This document shows positions 1 through 6,282 of a stretch of DNA of 6,282 nt, one piece after another (the first letter of the stretch is position 1; every line of letters starts with the position of its first letter). The stretch covers positions 1 through 6,282 of the forward strand of contig SFNY01000087.1 in NCBI GenBank assembly GCA_004554085.1, written 5' to 3'. The notes under the pieces were generated by a model. It did no database searches, was not told where the DNA came from, and saw nothing but the letters and a program-made list of their open reading frames with translations. The translations under genes and the position numbers were made by a program. The DNA comes from Clostridiales bacterium (GTDB lineage: Bacteria > Bacillota > Clostridia > Christensenellales > Aristaeellaceae).

Positions 1-3000
1 TAAGCATCCCCGTGGTTCCCGCTTTCCAGATGACCGCACACTCCGCGGGCGTGGGCGCGGGCATCGCGGTGGAAGTGATTAACATCGATGCCATCGCCCG
101 GATTGAAGACGGTATCAGCTTCGGCGAAACCGGACTTGGCTCTCTGAAGGCAGAGGCGGACTATAAGGCAAGCTTCTATATTCAGGCCGCGGCCGGTTCC
201 ACCGGCGGTGTCTCCGTCGCACCGGTCATGGCGCTGAGCTTAAGCTCTGTAAATACCAAGGCGATTGTGGGCAAGCTGGATGGCGCCGTGACCGAGATGT
301 CCGGTGATGTGGTTGTCACCGCAAACACCGAGGCTGTCCGCAAGCTCATCTCCGACGCGAAGGCAGTGGGCAGTCGGGCAGGCGTAGGCGCTGCAGTGGG
401 TCTTTCCATTCTGGACGACTCCGCCGTTGCGGAGCTTAACCGCAGTGTTAAGGCGCAGAGCGTGGGCGTGGCGGCACAGTCCATCAGCCGTATAAGCCAG
501 AATGTCTACGCCAGCGCTCAGGGCGCGGCTCCGTCTCCGGTGATCAGCACCGCCGCTCCTTCCGATATCAAGATCCAGGACTTCACGAATCTGATTGGCG
601 GCACCGGCGATCCCGCTTACGCAACGCCAAGCGCGTCCATGAACCAGGACAGCGCCGCGGAGAACATCAACAAGAATAACGCCGCAGCACTGAGCAATAC
701 GGCGGGCACCGTAAACAGCATGTCCGGCAAAAACGGCACCATGACCTCCGACCGTGCCTCCGGCCTGGCAAGTAAGATGCCCAGTATGCAGACCCTCGAG
801 GGCAGCGTGCAGATGGCGGCCTCCATCGCGGCCAATGTTCATTCCAATAAGGCCCTGGCCAGCATCGCCGACGGTGTGACCATTGAGGCCACAGGCGATG
901 TGCGCGTCACCAGCCTCGAGGATACCGACGCCGTCATCTTCGCAGACTCCACCGCCTGCAACAGCACCATCGGTGTGGGCGCGGCAGCGGCTGTCAACTA
1001 CGTGGAGTATGAGAACAGAGCCTATGTGGGCGCGAAGTCCATCAAGGCTGACAATCTCATTATCCGCGCGGACGTCCTGGAAGCGGAAAACCGCCGCAGC
1101 GTGGACGAGGTCATCGCGGAGCTTCTGCGCTACCTCGCGGATACCAACACCGGCAGAGACATTCTTGTTCAGGCTCTTCTCAATGAGAAGGAGGGCAAAG
1201 ACTCCCTGCTGGACTACTTCACCGAAGAGGAGCGGAACCAGCTCTTTGAGGAGTATGTCAACAGACTCAGCGAAGAGAAACAGCTTACCGACGCGGAGCT
1301 GAAGGAGCTTCAGGACAAAAAGGACAGCATCGTGGAGGATATGATCTTTGAGATCATGCTCTCCGATCTGAAGGGCGATCCTCTGGGCACCGTCTCCTCC
1401 GGAGCAGTGGCTCTGGCAGACAGTCTGCTCCAGGATCTGGCCGACCTGCTCTTTGACCCCAGCTTCCTTGTAGAGGCTCTGCTGAAGGATCAGGCCGCCG
1501 TTTCCAGAATCCGTCAGGAACTGGAAGAAAAGAAGATGGTGGCCACGGTCAGTTTGGATCTGCTTCTGGAAGCCGCCGTTACCGAGCTTACCGTCAAATA
1601 CGGCAATCCCAGCGAGCTGGAAAATATTGGTAACCGAATCAGCACCTCCGCCGTCTCCGGTACAGGCGCAGCCAACGTGGGCGTGGCAGGCAGCCTTGCT
1701 CTGACGTTCCTCAACGCGGACGCGCAGGCCATCCTCTCCGGCCTGGAAGCTCCCGATGCCCAGGACAAGGTGGAGCTGAGCGGTATTCTGGAGCTGTATG
1801 CCCAGTCCGCCAACAAGGTCTATACCACCGCTTCCTCCTCCGCCGCCAACAACGGCCTTCCCGTCAAGAACAAGATTGGCAGTCAGATGTTCGGCAAGCG
1901 TGTAGGCGTGGGCGCGTCCTTTGCTATGGCCAATGTGGACGCAGCGGCAGAGGCGAGCGTTGGTGAGAACAGAATCGTTACCGCCAGCGCGCTCAGCGCC
2001 GAGTCCATTGTTCACAACGACATTGACACGGTTTCCGTTGCCGGTCAGGATCCCATCGGCAGACAGCAGTCTTTCCCCGACTATCAGACTCCTGCCGTCG
2101 GAGAGGCTCTGCCCGCGAACCAGACCAGCACCAAGGACATCGCTGTGGATGCCTCCGTGGCCCTCAATCTTGTGAACAACACGGTCACTGCCGCGGTCAA
2201 TCAGGGCGCGTGCCTGACGCTCAGCGGCGGGAATATCATCAGCACCGCAAGAGTTACCACAAACGAAAAGGGCGAAAATGTCTATGAGCAGGCGAACCTT
2301 TACCTGCGCGCCCGTCAGCGCGGTCAGACCTACGCTACCTCCTCCGGCTTTGCCACCGGCGATACTGTCTCGGTGGGAGGATCCGTTGCCGTCAATCTCT
2401 CCACTTCCGATGTGAATGCGGAGCTTGACGGGGAGGGAGAGATACGAGGCCGTATTATTGTTGATGCGGAAACTCTGAATGAGGATGAGGCCCAGGCATT
2501 TGCCCTGTCCTACGGCGCAAGCCTTGACCGCTATTTCGAGAAAGTCAGAACGGCTCTCAGCATCGCGAACTTCACCGATAACCCCTCTACCGGCATCGTA
2601 AACAGCATGGTTATGGGGAAGTTCAACCAAATCTCCGCATCTCGCTATGGTACGGTTGCAAACGGCATTGGCAGCAGCCCCCTGATGACCATGGTGATGA
2701 GCGTGCTGGGCCTGAATCTTCCCGCCAGTCCCGCTGTGACCAACAACACCGCAAACCAGGCGCTGCAGGAAGCCGGTGCTGCCGCTCAGAATGCGCCCCG
2801 GTTCCCCAGCACCACGGTGAATATTGCCGCGGCTGTGGGTGTCAATGTTACTGCCCATAAGGCCAAGGCCCTGATCAGCGGCAGCTTCCTCGCGGAGAAC
2901 ATTGACGCCAGGGCGGAAAACAGCGCGAACTACCGCGCCTATGCTACCGGTGCAAGCGTTGCGAAGTCTCTCAACCCCCTGGTCAATGCCAATGTGCTCT

Positions 3001-6000
3001 CCATGGGCGTGGCCGTCAGTGTCAACCACAATGAGGCGGACGCTGCGCTTTCCGGCAATCTCAGCTCCGAAAGCGGCGTCGCGGCCAATGCTATTCTCAG
3101 ACAGAATCTGGACGGCAAGTTCGCGGGCCTTCTGGCAGCCCAGTCTCTGGCAGGCGCAGTGGGCAGCAAGGGAAATGCCGTGGGCCTTGCGGGCGCCGTG
3201 TCCGTGGTCAAGACCTACGGAAAGAGCAGCGCCCGGATTCTCGACGGCTCCGTGGTGAACGGCGGCGACGTGGTGGTGGGCGCCGTGGAAAAGTCCAAAA
3301 TCGCGGTCAGAGCCGGCGGCATCACCTCCGGCAGCTCCAGCGTGGGCATCGGCGCTTCCTTCGCGCTGATCTATGACGAGAACGTCAATCTTGCCGAAAT
3401 CGGCGAGGGCGCAACCGTCACCGCCGGCAGCCTGGAAGTCACGGCGGAAAAGCAGCCGGTTACCGCTGATGACTACCAGTTCCCCTTCGACCTCAAGAAT
3501 CTCTTTACCGTTTCTGACGGAAGCATGGATCAGACCAGCCCCGACAACAAGGGCCTCATCCATCTCAATATCAGCGACGGCAAGAAGGATACCAACGGCA
3601 ACGAGGAGAACAACAGCATTGAGGTGAATCTCAGCACCGAGATGGTCATGCGTGCCGTGGATATGCTGAACTATCTGGCATCCGTGAACTATTATATGGA
3701 GTCCATTGCGGGCGCTGTTTCCGTGGGAACGAATACGAAGGCAGCGGCGGCAGGCGCGTTCTCCATGCTCTTTGCCGGAAGTGATACCACCGCCCGAATC
3801 GCCGATGGCGCAGTCATTATCCTTGACGGCGGCAAGGCAACGGTGGAAGCGGTAAGCGGCGTGAACAGCCGTATGATCGGCGGCGCGCTCACCGGCTCCA
3901 GCGCTGCAGGCGTGGGCGTGAACATTGCAGGCTTTGACGACAGGAGCAAGGTCAACGCAAGCGTGGGCAGCGGTTCGGCGATCACTGCCTCCGATGACAT
4001 CAGCGTCAGCGCCGAGGCAAAGAACGATGTTCTCGCGGTCACCGTGGCCGGCGTCCTCAGCGGCGCGGGTGTCAGTTCGGAGTCCGGAGCCATCGGCGGC
4101 ACGATGGACGTGATCGTCACCGGGAATGAAGTAAGCGCGTCCGTGGGTGACGGCGCAAGCCTTACCTCCACAAATGGCAGCGTCAGCATTCTCGCCAAGA
4201 ACCTTTCCGATCTGATCCTCGTCTCCACCTCCGTGGATGTGGCGGGCAATGGACCTGCGGCAGGCGGCACCGTTGCGGCCATCGTCTCCGGAAACACCGC
4301 TTTTGCCAAAGCGGGAGCGGATACGGTCATCACGGCGGCAAAGGACGTGACGATCCAGGCGGAAAGCGAAGAAAACCTGATCAACATTCTGGCCTCCGCC
4401 TCCGGCTCGGGCACCAAGGCAAGCGCGGCGGGCGTTATCGGTGTTCTGGTCAGCCAGAGCGATACCGAGGCAACCGTGGGCAATGGTTCCGTCATCGAAG
4501 CGAAGGTCGGCGCGGTCAACGTGCTTGCCCAGGGCGATGTCAAGCAAATTGTCGCCATGGCGGGCCTTGCAGCCAGCGGAAGCAGCCCCGCGGTGGGCGC
4601 GACGATCAACGTGGGCGTGTTTGAGCAGACCGTGGCCGCAAGAGTCGGAAACGGTGTAACGCTGAAAGCCTCCGGCCTTGCGGCGGGAAGCAATGTCAAT
4701 GTGCTTGCCAGCGGGAAAAACCAGACCATTCTGGTGACTGTGGCAGGCTCCGCGGCCGGCGGCTCCGCGATTGCGGGTACTATCCCCGTTGTGATCTCTC
4801 AGTCCAAGTTCATCACCGAGATCGGTGACGACAGTGTGGTCTATGCCGGTGACAGCATTGCCATTGCCAGCGATGCGCAGATTGGTATGTATAACGCAGC
4901 GGGCAACATAGCGTTCGGCGGCGGCAGCGTGGGCGTGGGCGCAACGGTTTCCACTGTGGTTGTGCAGAACGAGGTTCGCGCCACCATTGGAAACAACGTG
5001 ACCCTGAGAGCGGCCGCTGTGGGCAATGGCGGCGTGCGGCTTCCCAACCGCGGCGAGAAACGCAGAGGCGTAATTGTCAGCGCCAACGCGGACACCCAGG
5101 TGCTGATGGCATCCGTCAGCGGCGCTGCGGGTATCGGAACCGCCGGAGTCAGCGGCGTTGTCAATACGTTGGTACTCAAAAACATCGTCAAGGCCACTGT
5201 AGGCGACAACGGTGTCATAGAGGCAGGCTTCTGTGAGGAGGATTCCGAGGAAGCATCCGGCGACGATGCGGAGGCTGCCATAGAAAGCTCCGACGAAACA
5301 GACATATATAACCTTGCGGGCGGAATCTCTGCCGGCGGCAGCGCGGGTGTAGGCACCACGGTTGTGACCATGGTTTATGACAAGACCATGGAGGCAAGCG
5401 TGGGTATCGGCGGACAGCTGCGCGCAAGCGGCAGCGTCAGGGCAGCGGCGAAGTCCACCGACGATGTGTACCTGCTGGCGCTCAGCTTCGCGGGCGGCGG
5501 CACCGCGGCCGTGAGCGTGGGCGCAAGCGCCCTGGCCTTTGAGAACGATCTGCTTGCCACCCTCGGCGGAAGCGTGACTGCTGCCGGGAATGTGGACGTG
5601 ACCGCGAAGAGCAGCACCGATCTGTTCAACGTGGCGGCAGCCATTGCGGGCAGCGGCACCGCGGCGGTCACCCCTGTGGCGGTGGTCACCTGGTTTGACG
5701 GCAGCACCGTGGCGGAATTTGCCGAAGGCGCGGTGATCCGGGCAGGCGGCAATGTGACCCTGGCGGCGGATTCCGAGGAATTTATCACTTCCGACGCGGC
5801 GGGCGTCAGCGTCAGCGGCGCGGCATCGGTCTCCGGAACGGTGGATATCCTCATCTCCGATCAGGTCACCCGTGCCCAGGCGCAGAAGAACGTGTCCATT
5901 ACCGCGAAAAAGCTGGATATCTCCGCGCTGGATGATTCCCAGATCCTCGCAATTGCGGCTACCGGGGCATTCAGCGGCACCGCAGCGGTGGGCGTGACGG

Positions 6001-6282
6001 CAGTTGTCAGTGTGCTGCACAACACCGTTACCGCCGGTATGATCGGCGGCGAGGCGGGAAAGAACGATGTCAATATCCATGGCACCGTGAACGTTCTGGC
6101 CGATGCGAAACGGGATGTGCTCAGCTACGCGGGCTCCACGGCAGCCAGCGCCGGTGCGGGCGTCGGCACCACCATCATGGTCACCGTTGCAGGCGGCAAG
6201 CTGTCTCAGGATTCCTCCGACGCTCTGCTCATGAGCGGAGACCGCCTCACGCAGGAAGAGTATGATGCCCTGAGTGAAGATG
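1..6282 (+). CDS. Internal fragment of a giant beta-solenoid repeat protein, probable LktA/filamentous-haemagglutinin-like surface adhesin (both ends missing)
   Basis: Seen: the frame whose first full codon is at base 3 has 2,093 codons and no stop, with no start or stop of the gene in view. The other two forward frames hit stops at bases 1-3 and 80-82. The product is rich in Ala, Gly, Val, Ser, Asn and Asp, with Cys only at residues 319, 737 and 1744 and Trp only at 1897. It consists of degenerate units of about 52-55 residues with alternating small and hydrophobic residues, the recurring cores 'AxVGxG' and 'VxVxA', and several non-repeat inserts. Known: such composition and repeats are typical of secreted beta-helical adhesins, including the fusobacterial leukotoxin LktA and filamentous haemagglutinins. 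Inferred: an exported cell-surface or released filament used for adhesion. No signal peptide, secretion domain, wall anchor or membrane segment lies here, so export route and topology cannot be judged. No catalytic motif was recognised. Alternatives are a generic giant repeat protein or S-layer-like filament. The coding call is very sure; the family call is moderate. Confidence 0.9.
36..530 (+). repeat. N-side solenoid units (residues 12-176)
   Basis: Three degenerate units can be aligned by their Gly/Ala-Val starts: 'AHSAGVGAGIAVEV' near residue 12, 'GSTGGVSVAPVMALSL' at residue 65 and 'GSRAGVGAAVGLSIL' at residue 123. Spacing is about 53-58 residues. Each unit opens with a Gly-rich strand, passes through a polar turn with Asn or Asp, then another strand such as 'GDVVVTANTE'. 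This is the same plan as the regular array in the right half of the window, but more diverged. The sequence shows the repeat; the stacked beta-helix structure is inferred. These units are part of the same continuous protein. Confidence 0.65.
531..800 (+). other. Polar low-complexity linker (residues 177-266)
   Basis: The repeat pattern stops at 'APSPVISTAAPSD' and is replaced by about 90 residues rich in Ser, Ala, Asn, Thr and Met, with Pro at the flanks. A typical stretch is 'NINKNNAAALSNTAGTVNS', and Met recurs through residues 240-262. There is no regular hydrophobic alternation and no recognised domain. It reads as a flexible or extended loop projecting from the solenoid or joining two solenoid blocks. 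Its right flank returns to repeat-like sequence at 'LEGSVQMAASIAANV'. Function is unknown. Confidence 0.6.
801..1073 (+). repeat. Solenoid units before the helical insert (residues 267-357)
   Basis: About one and a half units are visible: 'GSVQMAASIAANV' to 'ADGVTIEATGDVRVTS', followed by 'STIGVGAAAAVNYVEYEN' to 'DNLIIRAD'. The 'ADGVTIEATGDVRV' element matches the 'GdGaxIxAxgxVxV' core of the main array. The only cysteine of the left half of the fragment (residue 319) lies at the junction of the two units. The second unit is cut after 'LIIRAD', exactly where the next beta-strand would be expected, by the long helical insert. Confidence 0.6.
1074..1640 (+). other. Long charged, predicted alpha-helical insert (residues 358-546)
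   Basis: About 190 residues unlike the rest of the protein. The first half is dense in Glu, Lys, Asp, Arg and Leu, for example 'TEEERNQLFEEYVNRLSEEK' and 'LTDAELKELQDKKDSIVED'. The second half is more hydrophobic, for example 'LADSLLQDLADLLFDPSF', and ends in another charged stretch, 'SRIRQELEEKK'. Gly is scarce and the Leu/Ile spacing suggests amphipathic helices, possibly a helical hairpin or small bundle, with coiled-coil potential around residues 405-450. No known domain was recognised. The insert splits a solenoid unit and is in frame, so it probably forms a side domain projecting from the shaft. A binding or protein-contact role is only a guess. Confidence 0.7.
1641..2462 (+). repeat. 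Irregular solenoid block (residues 547-820)
   Basis: Unit starts can be placed at residue 553 ('GTGAANVGVAGSLALTF'), 632 ('KRVGVGASFAMANVDAA'), 709 ('STKDIAVDASVALNLVNN') and 786 ('GDTVSVGGSVAVNLSTSD'). Spacing is 77-79 residues, longer than in the main array because polar loops such as 'QDPIGRQQSFPDYQTP' (about 679-694) and 'TTNEKGENVYEQ' are inserted. The spacing of 79, 77 and 77 is itself regular and could mark a distinct, longer repeat class. Cys 737 lies in the third unit. The last unit contains a short stretch with unusual codons (GGG, GGA, ATA and CGA at bases 2430-2447). Confidence 0.6.
2463..2813 (+). other. Second non-repeat insert, mixed helical and Met/Asn-rich (residues 821-937)
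   Basis: After 'GRIIVDAE' the solenoid is interrupted by about 115 residues. The first part looks helical ('EDEAQAFALSYGASLDRYFE'). It is followed by 'IANFTDNPSTGIVNSMVMG', a hydrophobic Met-rich segment ('SSPLMTMVMSVLGLNLPASP') and an Ala/Asn/Gln-rich tail ('NNTANQALQEAGAAAQNAP'). The hydrophobic segment at about residues 896-911 is too short and too interrupted by Pro and Gly to call a membrane span. The repeat resumes at 'TTVNIAAAVGVNV'. No known domain was recognised. Confidence 0.6.
2817..3449 (+). repeat. Central solenoid block (residues 939-1149)
   Basis: Four units can be seen, starting near residue 939 ('VNIAAAVGVNVTAHKAKA'), 1001 ('MGVAVSVNHNEADAALSG'), 1056 ('KGNAVGLAGAVSVVKTYG') and 1110 ('GSSSVGIGASFALIYDEN'). 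Spacings are 62, 55 and 54 residues, so the short-period unit of the right half is established here. The second unit has an odd Leu/Gln-rich substitution ('ILRQNLDGKFAGLLAAQS') in place of the usual 'VxVxA' strand. The last ends with a good copy of the core, 'GEGATVTAGSLEVTAEK', directly before the third insert. Confidence 0.65.
3450..3707 (+). other. Third non-repeat insert (residues 1150-1235)
   Basis: About 86 residues follow the strand 'SLEVTAEKQ'. They comprise an aromatic, Pro-containing start ('DDYQFPFDLKNLFTVSDG'), a very polar loop rich in Asn, Asp, Lys and Gly ('NISDGKKDTNGNEENNS'), and a probable amphipathic helix ('TEMVMRAVDMLNYLASVNYY') leading into 'MESIAGAVSVG', where the regular array begins. 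The Asp/Asn/Gly-rich loop recalls calcium-binding loops, but no complete EF-hand or GGxGxD nonapeptide was found, so metal binding is not claimed. Function is unknown. Confidence 0.6.
5037..5069 (+). other. Basic loop in the eighth unit of the main array (residues 1679-1689)
   Basis: The unit starting at residue 1640 is stretched to 71 residues by a loop containing 'RLPNRGEKRRG'. It has five Arg/Lys in 11 residues, whereas the surrounding array has few basic residues. It sits between the strands 'NNVTLRAAAV' and 'GVIVSANAD', so it should project from the shaft. It could be a protease-sensitive or anion-binding site; neither is shown by the sequence alone. Confidence 0.55.
5235..5303 (+). other. 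Acidic loop in the ninth unit of the main array (residues 1745-1767)
   Basis: Directly after Cys 1744, 12 of 23 residues are Glu or Asp (for example 'EEDSEEASGDDAEAAIESSD'). The unit starting at 1711 is thereby stretched to 68 residues. The loop replaces the usual polar turn after 'VGDNGVIEAG', and the array resumes with 'NLAGGISAGGS'. Three of only about six ATA codons in the whole reading frame lie at 5217, 5280 and 5304, in or beside this loop. This is codon use unlike the rest and hints at separate origin or relaxed selection. Confidence 0.6.
6204..6282 (+). other. Start of a further non-repeat insert, cut by the window edge (from residue 2068)
   Basis: The last unit opens normally ('AGAGVGTTIMVTVAGGKL') but then turns into polar, charged sequence, 'SGDRLTQEEYDALSED', with helix-forming character and no Gly/Val alternation. 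It resembles the edge of the charged helical insert at residues 358-546 more than it resembles a repeat unit. The frame is still open at the last base, so the gene continues to the right. Confidence 0.5.

Larger units (their letters stand above)
3702..6203 (+). repeat. Main tandem array, about 15 solenoid units (residues 1234-2067)
   Basis: This is the most regular part. Unit starts, aligned on the Gly/Ser-x-A-A-V-G element, fall at residues 1234, 1299, 1354, 1416, 1471, 1526, 1587, 1640, 1711, 1779, 1832, 1884, 1938, 1991 and 2049. Spacings are 65, 55, 62, 55, 55, 61, 53, 71, 68, 53, 52, 54, 53 and 58. The basic period is 52-55; longer units carry extra loops. Typical pieces are 'GVGATVSTVVVQNEVRATIG' (residues 1644-1663) and 'GGSVTAAGNVDVTAKSSTD'. 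The alternating Val/Ala strands and Gly turns suggest two or three beta-strands per unit stacked into a long shaft. The last unit is broken by a new insert and the window edge. The structure is inferred; the repeat is directly visible. Confidence 0.8.

Noticed and set aside
883..1302. A 139-codon + strand open frame, and others at 1921-2175, 2902-3258 and 3373-3627
   Set aside because: All lie in a different frame from the window-long gene, are Ser/Pro/Arg-rich, and have no repeat or domain logic of their own.
1368..1382. A 'KGD' tripeptide in the helical insert as a possible integrin-binding motif
   Set aside because: A three-residue match in a protein this long is expected by chance, and no RGD or supporting context is present.
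2430..2450. Purine-rich stretch resembling an internal ribosome binding site
   Set aside because: No ATG or GTG start lies at a suitable distance in the gene's frame, and the codons there continue the solenoid unit ('DGEGEIRGRIIVDAE').
2688..2733. Possible transmembrane helix in the Met/Leu-rich patch
   Set aside because: The hydrophobic run is only about 13-15 residues and is flanked and interrupted by Ser, Gly, Asn and Pro.
3564..3623. Possible calcium-binding repeat (RTX or EF-hand-like) in the Asn/Asp/Gly-rich loop
   Set aside because: There is no GGxGxD nonapeptide repeat and no complete 12-residue EF loop; only general acidic and Asn richness is seen.
3692..4729. A 345-codon minus-strand open frame rich in Thr, Pro, Ala and Leu, and similar ones at 4841-5371 and 5375-5854
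   Set aside because: These are off-frame antisense readings of the Gly/Ala/Val repeat array. The low-complexity Pro/Thr/Ala composition is what complementing GCC/GGC/GTC-rich codons produces.
240..6080. A 1,946-codon open frame on the minus strand
   Set aside because: It is the exact codon-mirrored antisense of the + strand gene. It ends precisely where the + frame has its single TTA codon (240-242) and exists because TTA, CTA and TCA codons are otherwise absent. Its product is rich in His, Arg, Gly, Cys and Asp with no recognisable domain, and the + frame has a coherent repeat protein.

Overview
The window is a single, uninterrupted coding region on the + strand. One frame, with its first full codon at base 3, stays open from the left edge to the right edge: 2,093 complete codons with no stop. 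Neither the start codon nor the stop codon is inside the window, so this is an internal slice of a giant gene. No RNA gene, promoter, terminator, mobile element, CRISPR array or intergenic space was found. Long open frames on the opposite strand, including one of 1,946 codons, are antisense shadows of this gene.

The encoded slice looks like part of a giant secreted or surface repeat protein. It is rich in Ala, Gly, Val, Ser, Asn and Asp, has only 3 Cys and 1 Trp, and is built from degenerate units of about 52-55 residues. Each unit reads roughly G-x-A-A-V-G-(4-5x)-V-x-(2-3x)-N-x-V-x-A-x-V-G-x-G-(2x)-I-x-A-x-x-x-V-x-V-x-A. This alternating hydrophobic, Gly-punctuated pattern fits a stacked beta-solenoid. 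It resembles the large filamentous adhesins of the fusobacterial leukotoxin (LktA)/filamentous-haemagglutinin type and their giant relatives in anaerobic gut bacteria. That assignment comes from pattern recognition, not a search.

Layout (residue n starts at base 3n): residues 1-176, solenoid units; 177-266, polar low-complexity linker; 267-357, solenoid; 358-546, long charged, probably alpha-helical insert; 547-820, irregular solenoid; 821-937, second non-repeat insert; 939-1149, solenoid; 1150-1235, third insert; 1234-2067, the most regular array, about 15 units, carrying one basic and one acidic loop; 2068-2093, start of another polar insert that runs off the right edge.

The organism cannot be fixed. 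The DNA is GC-rich by eye, with strong preference for GGC, CTG, GAG, AAG, AGC/TCC and near-total absence of TTA, CTA and TCA codons, while AGA is still used for Arg. This would suit a GC-rich anaerobic bacterium such as a gut clostridial (Oscillospiraceae-like) lineage, but that is a tentative inference.
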